Shown: positions 54,234 to 63,829, counted from the stretch's first letter. The stretch is DNA of 64,000 nt from Roseovarius nanhaiticus (GCF_900156535.1 NZ_FTNV01000001.1:1364001-1428000), one strand, 5' to 3'. Made by a program: numbers and translations. The notes: generated by a model from the sequence alone, not told the origin.

Positions 54234-55943
54234 GTGACGCTGGCCGAGGGGATTGACGTGCGCGATGCGGCACAAGGACGGGATGGCGACGTAGTCCTTG
54301 GCGACGATTTTGTCGCCCCCGATAACGTGGTCGAGGAAGAGTTGCGTGCGCGCCGGGCGCGGCGCGGCTTCTTTTCGCTGCGCGACTCGCCCCTGACACG
54401 CAAGATCATCATCTTCAATCTGATCGCGCTGAACATTCTCGTCGCGGGCATTCTCTATCTCAACTCCTCGCGCGACGGGCTTGCCGTGCAGCGGATGAGC
54501 GGCCTCGTAGGCGAGGCCGAGCTCGTCGCAAATGTGTTCGAGGTCCAGATGCCCGGCCGCTCGCCCGTCAACCTGATCACAGGCGATGGCGTCGATGTCG
54601 AAGGCACATTGGGTGCGATCGACGTTCAGGACGGGGCCGAGGTATTCGTGTTCGACACGACTGGCGGATTGGCCGGGCGTATGACTGGCGAGGCCAGCCG
54701 CCCCGCCAGCAGTGCGGACCGGCAGCCGACTGTCATAACCGACGCGATGGCTCGGGTATGGGACTGGCTTTCAACGCCTTTCACGGACAGCAGCGCCGAG
54801 ACGCTGCCCGATATGGAAGAGCTGGCGCGCGCGCAGGTTCCGGGCGCGTTGGCCGAGGGCACGCAAGTGACTACTGGCGAGCTGGATGGCGGCGCGGTTT
54901 TTGTCGTCTCCACCCCGATCGAACAGGACGGCACCGTGGTGGGTGTCGTGTCGATGGTCAGCGCGACGGGCGAGATCGACAATCTGGTGATGTCCGAGCA
55001 TGAGCGCGTGCTGCAGATGTTCCTGATCGCGACCCTGGTTTCCATTGGCCTCAGTCTGATCCTGGCCTCGACCATCGCGCACCCCTTGGCCGATCTGGCC
55101 GCCGCCGCCGAAATCGGCGGCGCGCGCAACCGGGGCAAGCAGGGAGCGGGGCGGATTCGTATCCCCGACCTGACCGCTCGCCCGGACGAGATCGGGCGCC
55201 TGTCGGGCGCCTTGCGAGGCATGGTCGCCGCTCTCTATAATCGGATCGACGGGAATGAGCAGTTCGCGGCGGATGTCGCGCATGAGATCAAGAATCCCCT
55301 GGCCAGCCTGCGCAGTGCCGTCGGCACGATGCGCGTGGCCAAGCGCGAGGATCAGCGCGAGAAACTGCTCGATGTCATCGACCACGACGTGCGCCGCCTT
55401 GACCGGCTGGTCAGCGACATTTCCAACGCCTCGCGCCTCGACAGCGAATTGGTCAAGGAAGAGGAAGAAGCCTTCGATCTGCTGACCATGATGCGTAACC
55501 TGGGCGAGTATCTGGGCCAGCAGGCGGGCGAGAAGGGTATCGAGTTCATCACCGATTTCCCGGAAAATCCCATCGTCATCAACGGGCTGGAGGCGCGTCT
55601 GGCGCAGGTCTTCGTCAACCTCATCTCCAACGCGACCAGTTTTTGCGAGGAGGGTGATGCGATCCGTCTCTGGGCGCGCCGCCGCGAGAACCGCGTGCTG
55701 ATCGTGGTCGAGGATACTGGGCCCGGAATTCCTGATCAGGCGCTGACCAAGATATTCCAGCGTTTCTATTCGCAGCGCGACGCGAATGATTTCGGCAACA
55801 ACTCGGGCCTCGGCCTGGCCATCTCCAAACAGATCGTGGAAGCGCATGGTGGCGTGATCTGGGCCGAGAATATCCGCCCCACCGATGCCGATATCACGTC
55901 GGACCCTCTGGGCGCTCGGTTCGTCGTCGGATTGCCGGTCTGA
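54234..55943 (+). CDS. chvG: ChvG sensor histidine kinase
   Basis: Membrane histidine kinase of 569 residues. TM1 at about 57-77, a periplasmic sensor of about 180 residues, TM2 at about 258-280, HAMP, then the phospho-accepting H350 in DVAHEIKNPLASL and a HATPase domain (GLGLAISKQIVEAHGG as G-box). The start is GTG 54234, 2 bp after the chvI stop. It has a long charged cytoplasmic N-terminus before TM1. hprK follows after 4 bp. Confidence 0.95.
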   Translation: MTLAEGIDVRDAAQGRDGDVVLGDDFVAPDNVVEEELRARRARRGFFSLRDSPLTRKIIIFNLIALNILVAGILYLNSSRDGLAVQRMSGLVGEAELVANVFEVQMPGRSPVNLITGDGVDVEGTLGAIDVQDGAEVFVFDTTGGLAGRMTGEASRPASSADRQPTVITDAMARVWDWLSTPFTDSSAETLPDMEELARAQVPGALAEGTQVTTGELDGGAVFVVSTPIEQDGTVVGVVSMVSATGEIDNLVMSEHERVLQMFLIATLVSIGLSLILASTIAHPLADLAAAAEIGGARNRGKQGAGRIRIPDLTARPDEIGRLSGALRGMVAALYNRIDGNEQFAADVAHEIKNPLASLRSAVGTMRVAKREDQREKLLDVIDHDVRRLDRLVSDISNASRLDSELVKEEEEAFDLLTMMRNLGEYLGQQAGEKGIEFITDFPENPIVINGLEARLAQVFVNLISNATSFCEEGDAIRLWARRRENRVLIVVEDTGPGIPDQALTKIFQRFYSQRDANDFGNNSGLGLAISKQIVEAHGGVIWAENIRPTDADITSDPLGARFVVGLPV

Positions 55944-55947
55944 GTCC

Positions 55948-56388
55948 ATGGCGGGTCCGCAGCCTCTGATGCTGCACGCGACAAGTGTGGCTGTCGACGG
56001 GCGGGCGGCCATCATCCGTGGCCCTTCGGGCAGCGGTAAATCCGCGCTGGCCTTGCAAATGATCGCGCTGGGTGCGGAGTTGATTGCCGATGACCAAACC
56101 TGCATTCACCGCGAGGGCAACGATCTGATCGTCGATGCTCCGGACACGATCCGCGGACGTCTGGAGGCGCGCGGCGTCGGTATTCTGAATGCGCCCGCCG
56201 CCGGACCGGCGCGCGCGGTGCTGGTCGTGGATCTGCCCCCTTATGGGTCCACGCCGAATGCCCCCAGATTGCCGCCCGACGAGACGGAGGATCTGCTGGG
56301 CGTTGCCCTGCCTTTGGTGCGCGGTGTTGACGCAGGGCATTTTCCAGCCGCTCTTCATCTTTATCTCAAGTACGGGCGAAGTGATTGA
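55948..56388 (+). CDS. hprK: HPr kinase/phosphorylase, short alphaproteobacterial form
   Basis: Phosphorylates HPr on its regulatory serine. At 146 residues it is only the catalytic C-terminal domain, as usual in alphaproteobacteria (Gram-positive forms have about 310). The Walker A loop is GPSGSGKSAL (25-34). ATG 55948 lies 4 bp after the chvG stop; the longer frame overlaps chvG and is not used. The target serine on HPr is encoded three genes downstream. Confidence 0.93.
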   Translation: MAGPQPLMLHATSVAVDGRAAIIRGPSGSGKSALALQMIALGAELIADDQTCIHREGNDLIVDAPDTIRGRLEARGVGILNAPAAGPARAVLVVDLPPYGSTPNAPRLPPDETEDLLGVALPLVRGVDAGHFPAALHLYLKYGRSD

Positions 56389-56414
56389 AGCGCCCCAGTC
56401 AGGACACCCATTCG

Positions 56415-57344
56415 ATGACTTCTGAATCTCAGCGCCCGGACCGCAGTGAGCCACCCGTCGTGCTGGTGACCGGCCCCTCGGGCGCCGGGCGTAGCACCGC
56501 GATCCACGCGCTGGAGGATATGGGCTTCGAGGCGATCGATAATCTGCCACTCAGCCTGTTGCCGCGGCTTTTGGGGCCTAGCGACAGCGATGTCGCAGCC
56601 CCGTCGGCGCCAGCCAGGCCCATGGCATTGGGCGTGGACCCGCGCAATCGCGATTTCTCGGCCGAGGCGGTGATAGACGCTGTTGACCGCCTTCAGGCGC
56701 GCGGCGACCGGCACGTCCAGCTGCTTTTTGTCGATTGCAATCAGGACGTGCTGCTGCGCCGCTTTTCCGAAACGCGCCGCCGTCATCCCCTGGCCCCCGC
56801 CGAAAGCGCGCTCGTGGGAATTGTGCGCGAGATGGATCTGCTCCGGGCCGTGCGCACCCGCGCCGATATCCTCATCGACACGTCCGAGCTCAGCCCGCAG
56901 CAGCTGCGCGCGGAACTGGAACAGTGGATCACCCCCGGAGATGCCGCGCGCCTTGCCGTGTCGGTTCATTCCTTTTCCTACAAGCGGGGTTTGCCGCGCG
57001 GCATTGATATGGTGTTCGACTGCCGCTTTTTGCAAAATCCCTATTGGCAGCCGGAGCTGCGCGCGATGAATGGACAGGCGCCGGAGGTGGCCGCCTATGT
57101 CGCCGCCGATCCTCGCTTTGACGACTTCCTGAATAGCCTTACAGGCATGATGAAGCTGCTCTTGCCCGCTTTCGAAGCTGAGGGTAAATCGTACCTCTCG
57201 GTCGCGCTTGGCTGCACCGGAGGGCAGCACCGCTCGGTTGCCATGGCGGAAACTTTGGCGCGGACCCTTGCGCAAGAGGGCTGGCAGGTGTCAATTAGGC
57301 ACCGAGAGCTTGAGCGCGGCCTGTTGAATGCGGCGCGGCCATGA
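56415..57344 (+). CDS. rapZ: RapZ-family nucleotide-binding protein
   Basis: A 309-residue RapZ/YvcJ protein. The P-loop is GPSGAGRST (20-28), with Arg in place of the Walker lysine, and the C-terminal RNA-binding-type domain has LGCTGGQHRSVAMAE. In enterobacteria RapZ steers small RNA GlmZ to RNase E; in alphaproteobacteria its task is less clear. ATG 56415 with AGGACA upstream is preferred; an in-frame TTG at 56385 overlaps the hprK stop. Confidence 0.93.
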   Translation: MTSESQRPDRSEPPVVLVTGPSGAGRSTAIHALEDMGFEAIDNLPLSLLPRLLGPSDSDVAAPSAPARPMALGVDPRNRDFSAEAVIDAVDRLQARGDRHVQLLFVDCNQDVLLRRFSETRRRHPLAPAESALVGIVREMDLLRAVRTRADILIDTSELSPQQLRAELEQWITPGDAARLAVSVHSFSYKRGLPRGIDMVFDCRFLQNPYWQPELRAMNGQAPEVAAYVAADPRFDDFLNSLTGMMKLLLPAFEAEGKSYLSVALGCTGGQHRSVAMAETLARTLAQEGWQVSIRHRELERGLLNAARP

Positions 57345-57408
57345 TGGCCAAGAGATCCTGCGCGTCCGGCGTATGCGGCAGGGCAAAAGTTACAAGGATT
57401 TAAGGGCG

Positions 57409-57804
57409 TTGATTGGCATCGTCATCGTAGCACACGGCGGCTTGGCGCGAGAGTATCTGGCCGCGATTGAGCACGTCGTTGGCCCTCAAAACGGCATCCG
57501 CGCGATTTCCGTCGAAAGCGGCGATGATCGCGAAGCAAAAGCTGCGGAAATCAGCGCTGCCGCCAGCGAGGTGGATCGCGGCGCTGGCGTGGCTGTGGTC
57601 ACAGATATGTTCGGTGGATCACCCTCGAACCTGTCGATGCCCGCCTGCCGCAGCGGCGATCGCCGCATGCTTTACGGCGCCAACTTGCCGATGTTGATCA
57701 AGCTGGCGAAATCGCGAGACAAGGCACTGCCCGATGCGGTACGCGACGCGCTCTATGCGGCGCGCAAATATATCGACAGCCAAAATATTTCAGTGGAAGA
57801 TTGA
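57409..57804 (+). CDS. PTS EIIA component, mannose type (regulatory)
   Basis: A 131-residue mannose-family EIIA domain. The phospho-accepting His is H9 in IGIVIVAHGG, followed by VTDMFGGSPSNLS. The TTG at 57409 is chosen as start because the family begins exactly at MIGIVIVAHGG and AAGG motifs precede it; an ATG at 57373 would add a non-conserved leader overlapping the end region of rapZ. No EIIB/C sugar permease is present, so it belongs to the regulatory PTS. Confidence 0.9.
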   Translation: MIGIVIVAHGGLAREYLAAIEHVVGPQNGIRAISVESGDDREAKAAEISAAASEVDRGAGVAVVTDMFGGSPSNLSMPACRSGDRRMLYGANLPMLIKLAKSRDKALPDAVRDALYAARKYIDSQNISVED

Positions 57805-57808
57805 GCTT

Positions 57809-58087
57809 ATGTCCGCACCGGTGACGCGCAAGTTGGAGATCGTCAACGTCAAGGGCCTGCATGCCCGCGCCTCGGCCAAGCTGGTTGAGGTCGTCGAAGG
57901 CTTCGATGCGACGGCGGAAATCTCGCATGATGGGCAATCGGCCAGCGGCGACAGCATTATGGGCCTTTTGATGTTGGCAGCCGCGATGGGAACCACTATT
58001 GACGTCGAAACCCGCGGCCCCGATGCCGAGGCGCTGGCCGATGCGGTGGCCGCCCTCGTCGCGGCCAAGTTCGGCGAAGACATGTAG
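57809..58087 (+). CDS. ptsH: HPr phosphocarrier
   Basis: A 92-residue HPr. H18 in KGLHARASAK accepts phosphate from enzyme I, and S49 in GDSIMGLLML is the HprK target. ATG 57809 follows the EIIA stop by 4 bp with GGAAGAT upstream. Enzyme I (ptsP/ptsI) is not in the window. With HprK, RapZ and EIIA this is the standard alphaproteobacterial regulatory PTS cluster. Confidence 0.95.
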   Translation: MSAPVTRKLEIVNVKGLHARASAKLVEVVEGFDATAEISHDGQSASGDSIMGLLMLAAAMGTTIDVETRGPDAEALADAVAALVAAKFGEDM

Positions 58088-58111
58088 CGCCTCAGTGCGC
58101 TGAGTGACGGA

Positions 58112-59062
58112 TTGGAACGGTCCACTTTGGCAATCGAACATAGCGACGACCGACATCAGGTGCACGGCCAATCCGGCACGGAGGCCGGCGGTCACGGCGC
58201 GCCGGGCGGCTCCACGATGACCTTTCCCAAATATGACAGGCGCAGCCTGACATATTCCAATTCCTTCGATCCGCCCCTGACCGCATCTATCATCCGCGGC
58301 ATTGAGTGGATGACCGGCAAGCTGTCGATCATCCGCATGATCCGCGATTTCGAGCGGCGCGGCGCGCCTACCGGCCAGCCTTTCTGGCGCGCGTCGCTTG
58401 ACACTATGGGGATTGACCTGCTGACGCCGGAAGACGAGTTGGACAACATACCGCTCACCGGCCCGGTCGTTGCGGTGGCCAATCATCCTCACGGGTTGGT
58501 CGATGGCATGATCCTCGCCGATCTGATCGGGCGCCGCCGCACCGATTACAAGATCCTGACGCGCGCCCTTTTGACGGGTATCGACGAGGTGGCCGCCAGC
58601 TACATGATCCCGGTGCCCTTCCCGCACGAGCCGGACGCGCAGCGCAAATCGGTCGAGATGCGCGCCAATGCGATGGCCCATCTCAAGGAGGGCGGGCTGA
58701 TCAGCGTCTTTCCCTCGGGCGTTGTCGCGTCGTCCGATACGATGTTCGGCCCCGCCGTCGAGCGCGAGTGGAACGTCTTTACCGCGCAAATGATCCGCCG
58801 CTCGGGTGCCAAGGTGGTCCCGATATATTTCCCCGGTGCCAACAGCCGCTGGTACCAGATCGCCAATCGCATCTCGGTCACGCTGCGGCAGGGCCTTTTG
58901 CTGCACGAGGTCGTGCATGCCTGTAATCGCCCGCAAAAGCCTGTCGTGGGCAAGCCCGTTTCGGACGAACGGATGCAGATGCTGCAGAGCGATCCGCGCG
59001 GCTTCATGACGTGGCTGCGCGCGTATACCTTGTCGCTGGGCCAGGACAGCGGCGAGGACTGA
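58112..59062 (+). CDS. PlsC-family phospholipid/glycerol acyltransferase
   Basis: A 316-residue lysophospholipid acyltransferase. The catalytic H-x4-D is in NHPHGLVDG near residue 127, and the glycerol-phosphate binding motif is VFPSGV near 208. The start is uncertain: TTG 58112 gives the full frame, while ATG 58217 would remove a low-complexity N-terminus. It is 24 bp after ptsH and may share that transcript. The acyl acceptor (lysophosphatidate, lyso-ornithine lipid or other) is not readable. Confidence 0.85.
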   Translation: MERSTLAIEHSDDRHQVHGQSGTEAGGHGAPGGSTMTFPKYDRRSLTYSNSFDPPLTASIIRGIEWMTGKLSIIRMIRDFERRGAPTGQPFWRASLDTMGIDLLTPEDELDNIPLTGPVVAVANHPHGLVDGMILADLIGRRRTDYKILTRALLTGIDEVAASYMIPVPFPHEPDAQRKSVEMRANAMAHLKEGGLISVFPSGVVASSDTMFGPAVEREWNVFTAQMIRRSGAKVVPIYFPGANSRWYQIANRISVTLRQGLLLHEVVHACNRPQKPVVGKPVSDERMQMLQSDPRGFMTWLRAYTLSLGQDSGED

Positions 59063-59131
59063 TCGCGCGATGGACCGCCATGCGGCGGTGCGCTATCAGA
59101 GTTGCAACACACTTCAGGTAAAGGCGCGCTT

Positions 59132-60487
59132 ATGTCAGGCCACGGCAATCCCATCCCCATGAGTTCGGCCAAATGCGGCCCGCTGACCGGCACCGCGGAT
59201 GTCCCGGGCGACAAGTCGATCTCGCACCGTTCGCTGATCCTGGGCGCAATGGCGGTGGGAGAGACGCGCATCACCGGCCTTTTGGAAGGCGATGACGTGC
59301 TGGACACGGCCCGCGCGATGCGGGCCTTCGGCTCCGAGGTGACGGATCACGGCGGCGGCTCCTGGTCGGTACATGGCGTGGGTGTCGGCGGCTTTGCCGA
59401 GCCCGAGGGAGTCATCGATTGCGGTAATTCCGGCACTGGCGTACGCCTGATCATGGGCGCGATGGCCACATCTCCTATCACTGCAACCTTCACCGGCGAT
59501 GCGTCCCTCAACAAGCGGCCAATGGCGCGCGTGACTGATCCTCTGGCGCTATTCGGTGCGCAAAGCTATGGCCGTGCAGGCGGCCGCTTGCCCATGACCA
59601 TCGTCGGCGCTGCCGACCCTGTGCCAGTGCGCTACACGACGCCCATGCCCTCTGCGCAGGTTAAATCGGCAGTGCTGCTGGCGGGCCTCAACGCGCCCGG
59701 CCAGACAGTAGTGATCGAGCGTGAAGCGACCCGCGATCACTCAGAGCGGATGCTGGCGGGTTTCGGCGCAACCATCACGACCGAGGATACGGATGAAGGC
59801 CGCGTGATCACCCTGACCGGCCAGCCCGAGCTGCGCCCGCAAACCATCGACGTACCGCGCGATCCCAGTTCGGCGGCCTTTCCCGTCTGCGCTGCGCTGA
59901 TCGTGCCCGGCTCGGACGTGCTGGTGCCGAATATTGGCCTCAACCCGACGCGCGCCGGCCTCTTTACCACGCTGCGCGAGATGGGCGCGGATCTGAGCTA
60001 TGAAAACGCCCGCGAAGAGAGCGGCGAGCCTGTTGCCGACCTGCGCGCGCGCTTCTCGCCCGATCTCAAGGGGATCGAGGTGGATCCAGCCCGCGCTGCC
60101 TCGATGATCGACGAATACCCGGTGCTGTCGGTCGTTGCCGCCTTCGCCGAGGGCGCGACGGTCATGCGCGGCGTGGCAGAGTTGCGCGTCAAGGAATCCG
60201 ATCGGATCGAGGCGATGGCGAGCGGCCTGCGCGCCAACGGGGTCGAGGTCGAAGACGGCCCGGACTGGTGGATCGTTCACGGACGCGGTCACGGCGCCGT
60301 GCCGGGTGGCGCTATCTGTGCCAGCCATCTGGATCACCGCATTGCCATGTCTTTCATGATCCTTGGTATGGCGTCCGACAAACCGGTCAGCCTCGACGAC
60401 GGCGCGCCAATCGGCACGTCCTTTCCGATTTTCGAACCTCTGATGAAGCGTCTGGGCGCGCGGATTACCCGCGGCGATGCCGATTGA
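59132..60487 (+). CDS. aroA: 3-phosphoshikimate 1-carboxyvinyltransferase (EPSP synthase), class II
   Basis: Sixth step of the shikimate pathway: shikimate-3-phosphate plus PEP to EPSP. The 451-residue product shows class II markers: [24 protein letters not shown] and NPTR. At the glyphosate-contact position the loop reads [10 protein letters not shown], with Gly where the tolerant CP4 enzyme has Ala. [10 protein letters not shown] is the PEP-site N-terminal motif. ATG 59132 has AAAGG upstream; an ATG at 59102 is in frame too. Confidence 0.96.
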   Translation: MSGHGNPIPMSSAKCGPLTGTADVPGDKSISHRSLILGAMAVGETRITGLLEGDDVLDTARAMRAFGSEVTDHGGGSWSVHGVGVGGFAEPEGVIDCGNSGTGVRLIMGAMATSPITATFTGDASLNKRPMARVTDPLALFGAQSYGRAGGRLPMTIVGAADPVPVRYTTPMPSAQVKSAVLLAGLNAPGQTVVIEREATRDHSERMLAGFGATITTEDTDEGRVITLTGQPELRPQTIDVPRDPSSAAFPVCAALIVPGSDVLVPNIGLNPTRAGLFTTLREMGADLSYENAREESGEPVADLRARFSPDLKGIEVDPARAASMIDEYPVLSVVAAFAEGATVMRGVAELRVKESDRIEAMASGLRANGVEVEDGPDWWIVHGRGHGAVPGGAICASHLDHRIAMSFMILGMASDKPVSLDDGAPIGTSFPIFEPLMKRLGARITRGDAD

Positions 60488-60544
60488 AAACGGCTGGACA
60501 CGGCTGGGCAAAGTTAGCGCCAGACGGCGTGTGCAGGCCGGATT

Positions 60545-60561
60545 GCTCTCGCTTCGAGAGC
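60545..60561 (+). terminator. Hairpin after aroA
   Basis: Perfect 7-bp stem GCTCTCG / CGAGAGC with a CTT loop, 57 bp past the aroA stop. No T-run. The rest of 60488-60767 shows no gene. Confidence 0.5.
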
Positions 60562-60767
60562 GCGGCAGGGGGTAGGGCAGGGGGCGTGTTCGTTCACCTA
60601 TGCATGAAGTTCGTTGTCAGGTCCGCTCGGGTCTACCCGAAATCTAAACCTGCCCTGGCGGATCAACTTCATGCGTGACTTCAGCCCGGATTTTTTCATT
60701 GTCGCTAGGTGCAGTTTACCCGCGCCGTAGCTGTCAGCCCGACAATGCTGGCAGGGTATTCGCAGAA

Positions 60768-61331
60768 TTATTCAGCGTTTTCCGCGACCACAGCCTTGGC
60801 GGCGTCTTCCGGCATGATCCGGCCCAAGCCCTCGGCGAAACCGTTCAGCGACAGCGGGATGGCAATTCCGCCCGCGTTCGGCTGTACAACCGTAAGACTT
60901 GCGGTCTGACCTCGCGCAAGCGCCCTGACCAGCGCCTCCGGGAGCGCGGCCTCGATCAGGCAGCCACTGGCCACGCATCGCGACCAGGTAAAGCTGGCCG
61001 CAACCACGCCATCAATGCTCAGCGTGGGCTGCTGCGTCAGATCGCTGCCGAGTGGCAGGGAGATTTGGGCGAGAAGCGCCTCTTGCGGCGGGGACCATGC
61101 GATTGCGGCGATCATCGCGGCGGTGCCCGGATCCTGCGTCAAAACACGTTGGTAGAGCTGGCACCCACCGTCAGCGGGGCTTGCGCCCGAGACGCACTCG
61201 ACAGCCCAATCGCCGACCGTAGAACGATTGGCCTTATCGAAGGTCACGGCCTCCTGGGCCTGTAGCGAGGACGCCCAAAGAGCGGCCATGGCCAGCCCGA
61301 AGGCAAACGTGCACCTGTCAGCGATCAGCAT
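60768..61331 (-). CDS. Invasion-associated locus B (IalB) family protein
   Basis: A 187-residue exported protein: signal peptide (about 1-26, ending SLQAQ), then the IalB core with VGDWAVECV, GGCQLYQRV and a C-terminal cysteine pair. IalB proteins are periplasmic or envelope proteins of unclear function. ATG 61331 overlaps the csgG stop by 14 bp; a TTG at 61373 is a possible earlier start. Its place at the end of the curli operon suggests a role in fibre handling, not shown before to my knowledge. Confidence 0.82.
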   Translation of the reverse strand: MLIADRCTFAFGLAMAALWASSLQAQEAVTFDKANRSTVGDWAVECVSGASPADGGCQLYQRVLTQDPGTAAMIAAIAWSPPQEALLAQISLPLGSDLTQQPTLSIDGVVAASFTWSRCVASGCLIEAALPEALVRALARGQTASLTVVQPNAGGIAIPLSLNGFAEGLGRIMPEDAAKAVVAENAE

Positions 61332-62310
61332 CGGCCAGGATCCGTAGCGGCGTCGCAACAGGGCCTTCGTCAAGCGCCATAGCGGCCCGGGTCACCTCTG
61401 GTTGAGGTCTCTGCGCGGACGCGCTGATGAGGTCGAGACGTCTCTGCTGACGCGCGATCAGCGCCTGCTGCACCGCAGGATCCTGGAACTGCCAGATATT
61501 TTCCTCGGCGCCTTCAAGGATCAGGTCGTAAACGGCCAACTCGACGGCCTGACGGACCGCAATACCCGTGGGCTCATTCACCGAGAAGCCTGCGTCAAGC
61601 TCCAGCAGGCGGTCGACCGCCACAAACCGGAAGATCGAGACCTGATCGGCCAGCGAATAGATCGTCTTCTCGGTTTGCACCGATGTCAGAACTTCGCCGG
61701 TTTGAACGCTGACCGCCCGCAGAACGACCGAAATACGGTCGCGGCGATACTCGTAGTTGTTACCAATGCCCAGAAGCCGGGCGCCAATCCCGCCGGTGAT
61801 CACGTTGGTGTCGTAGTCGATCACGCCACCCGAAATGATGATCCCGGCGAAACGTAGCGGTTGCAGCGCCGACGTCTGCAAGCCACGGTAATTCTGGTTG
61901 GTCTGGTCGATCAACTGGCGTTCGGTCAGGAGGTCCTGGATGTTCGCTCGTTCGATCACGTTGAACCACTGGCCGTCGCCGACCTCGGTCAGCACGTCGA
62001 TCAACACATCCGACATGCCCTGCGACACTGCGCGCGAGAAGCGGGTGAAGTTGTCCGATTCTTCGTTTTGTCCGGTCTTGTCGTCGTATTTGTAGATCGC
62101 GACATCGATCGTCTTTTTCGCCGGCGGCAATTGCCGCAGCGCCAAGCCAGTATGGGTCGCAGGGGTCGAGAGCGGGGGGACCGAATCGGGATCGAAACGC
62201 GTTCCGATGGACTGCATGCCCAACTCTCCGCATCCGCCAAGCGCCGTCAGTAACCCAAGACTCAGCGCAAGCGCAGTAGGTCTGGGGCAAAGTCTAGGAA
62301 ATGATTTCAT
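61318..62310 (-). CDS. csgG: CsgG-family curli secretion channel lipoprotein
   Basis: Outer-membrane pore through which curli subunits leave the cell. The 330-residue precursor has a lipoprotein signal with lipobox LGGC (C27 lipidated). The CsgG core follows: VAIYKYDDKTGQNEESDNF near 70, WFNVIERANIQDLLTERQLI and GGVIDYDTNVITGG. The C-terminal 60 residues after about 270 are an added tail. It is flanked by csgF upstream and ialB downstream, and so is part of one operon. Confidence 0.95.
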   Translation of the reverse strand: MKSFPRLCPRPTALALSLGLLTALGGCGELGMQSIGTRFDPDSVPPLSTPATHTGLALRQLPPAKKTIDVAIYKYDDKTGQNEESDNFTRFSRAVSQGMSDVLIDVLTEVGDGQWFNVIERANIQDLLTERQLIDQTNQNYRGLQTSALQPLRFAGIIISGGVIDYDTNVITGGIGARLLGIGNNYEYRRDRISVVLRAVSVQTGEVLTSVQTEKTIYSLADQVSIFRFVAVDRLLELDAGFSVNEPTGIAVRQAVELAVYDLILEGAEENIWQFQDPAVQQALIARQQRRLDLISASAQRPQPEVTRAAMALDEGPVATPLRILADADR

Positions 62311-62356
62311 GCTGCCCTCATTGAGCGCCGCCGTTTTTGGCGGTCTATTATTTCTG

Positions 62357-62692
62357 TCAATTGGAGATCGTTGTGCCAGGAAGAGGCGTGGCCGACGCGG
62401 CTGCGGGTGCTGCTGGTGTCACAGGAGGCGTCACGCCGCCGCCAATGCCGCCAAGATCAATTACGATGGGCGGAAAGTTGATGTCAGGCGCACCGCCTCC
62501 GCCGCCACCATTGCTGGGCGGTAGATGCGTATTTTGAATTTGAGCTGTGTTGAGCAAATACCCGAAATTATCGGGGTTCCCACCGAAGGCCGGGATCAGG
62601 GGTCTGTACAGCAGATCTCCCGCCGTTGCGGCCCCGGCAGCGGTCATCAGCGCCGCCGCAATTAGTCCAGTCAACTTCCTTGCCGTGAACAT
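62357..62692 (-). CDS. csgF: CsgF-family curli assembly protein with Gly/Pro-rich tail
   Basis: A 111-residue secreted protein: signal peptide to about residue 24, then DLLYRPLIPAFGGNPDNFGY, the CsgF N-terminus that plugs into the CsgG pore. The rest is unlike E. coli CsgF: residues 60-111 are Gly- and Pro/Ala-rich. CsgF normally helps anchor the nucleator to the cell surface. It lies 46 bp before csgG. Confidence 0.9.
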   Translation of the reverse strand: MFTARKLTGLIAAALMTAAGAATAGDLLYRPLIPAFGGNPDNFGYLLNTAQIQNTHLPPSNGGGGGGAPDINFPPIVIDLGGIGGGVTPPVTPAAPAAASATPLPGTTISN

Positions 62693-62805
62693 GATGGCCT
62701 CCGTTCAAGCAACAGCCCATATGCAATAATCAGAGCGGCGCCTTGACATCAATCGTTTAAAATATAGACCAACTTACCAAGGCAATCTGAATGCTGCAGT
62801 CAGGA

Positions 62806-63345
62806 TCAATTAAGTCTGACGACAGTGCCCCGAGGGGCATTGCGTACTACAATACCTCCACTGTAGCCTTGACCTGCTTGTCCGTAAACAACCTTCGTGC
62901 CTACGGAGTCCACGAGGGCAACGGAATTACTGAGGTTGTTGCCGATTTGCGCCGATGCGATCCCGTTTTCCGATCCACCCACGATGGCAGCTGCAGAATA
63001 ATTGTTGCTGCCCAGTTGAGCTTGCGCGATGGCACTGCCCGGCGAATTCTGGATCACGGCCACGGTGGTGTTGGCGTTGCCTTGTTGCAACACTAGGGTG
63101 CCTGAATTGAGGCTGCCCGTGATCGAACTGACCGCACTGTTACCTGTGCCGCCCTGGGCGATGACCGCCGAAGAGCTTGAATCGCCGGAGCCGCCATGTG
63201 AGGCCGCCGACGCGCTTTCCTGGGTAACGACCACCTGTTCGAGCGTCAGTCCGTTGCTGACCTGAAATCCGAATTGTTGCGCCTGTGCGGCGGACATGCT
63301 GCCCAACATCAGGGCGGTTGCGGCAAGAATTATCATGGGGCGCAT
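62806..63345 (-). CDS. Curlin-like minor subunit / nucleator (CsgB-like)
   Basis: A 179-residue exported protein with a signal peptide ending in AQAQ and a C-terminal half of curlin-like repeats. Q-x-G-x2-N motifs recur about every 23 residues (LQQGNANTT, AQLGSNNYS, AQIGNNLSN). Charged residues in the last 25 residues (KVVYGQAG, RNAPRGTVVRLN) resemble the anchoring end of CsgB, so I favour nucleator over major subunit. It sits between csgH and csgF. Confidence 0.85.
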   Translation of the reverse strand: MRPMIILAATALMLGSMSAAQAQQFGFQVSNGLTLEQVVVTQESASAASHGGSGDSSSSAVIAQGGTGNSAVSSITGSLNSGTLVLQQGNANTTVAVIQNSPGSAIAQAQLGSNNYSAAAIVGGSENGIASAQIGNNLSNSVALVDSVGTKVVYGQAGQGYSGGIVVRNAPRGTVVRLN

Positions 63346-63369
63346 ATCTGAATCCTTCGAATCGGGTCT

Positions 63370-63735
63370 CTACCGCTCGTAGTCTAGAGAGCAGGACGCG
63401 TTGCGGTTTCCGTCTTCGATGGAGAGCGTGACAGTCAGACGGCCGCCATCTGCAACATACACTGTTGTGGACGACAAAACAAGAAAACCGTCCGTGAACG
63501 CAGAGCCTTCGCCGAAGGCGCCCGCCTGCCGCGACAGGGATTTATTGCTGCCCTGCTGCACTTCCATCGTCATGTCATAGGTGCCACGGGGCCAGATCTG
63601 CGGATCGACGACACCCTGCAATGTGACGAAGTTTCCGTCCTCCGACATGCGCAGGCTGCAGCTTTCGGACGACGGCGTGGCGCTCGCCTGTGCGGCGCTC
63701 AACGCAAACAGAAGTAGGGTTGGGAACATCTTCAT
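63370..63735 (-). CDS. csgH: CsgH-like curli chaperone
   Basis: A 121-residue periplasmic protein: signal peptide (1-19), then an Ig-like beta-sandwich typical of the CsgC/CsgH family, with cysteines at ESCSL and NASCSLDYE near the two ends that may pair. Such proteins stop curlin from forming amyloid too early in the periplasm. Position 24 bp before the CsgB-like gene supports the call. Similarity is judged from fold pattern and context, not from a search. Confidence 0.75.
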   Translation of the reverse strand: MKMFPTLLLFALSAAQASATPSSESCSLRMSEDGNFVTLQGVVDPQIWPRGTYDMTMEVQQGSNKSLSRQAGAFGEGSAFTDGFLVLSSTTVYVADGGRLTVTLSIEDGNRNASCSLDYER

Positions 63736-63761
63736 GCCGTGCTCCTCATCAGGCGTTGATA

Positions 63762-63786
63762 CGGGGGCGCCAAACTGGCGCCCCCG
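63762..63786 (-). terminator. Hairpin between curlin gene and csgH
   Basis: Perfect 11-bp stem CGGGGGCGCCA / TGGCGCCCCCG with a 3-nt loop. It has no T-run and may act as partial terminator or mRNA stabiliser, letting more curlin than assembly factors be made. Confidence 0.65.
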
Positions 63787-63829
63787 GTCGTGTCGTGTCT
63801 TCCCTGCCGAGGCTGAGAAGGAGAGCCTA

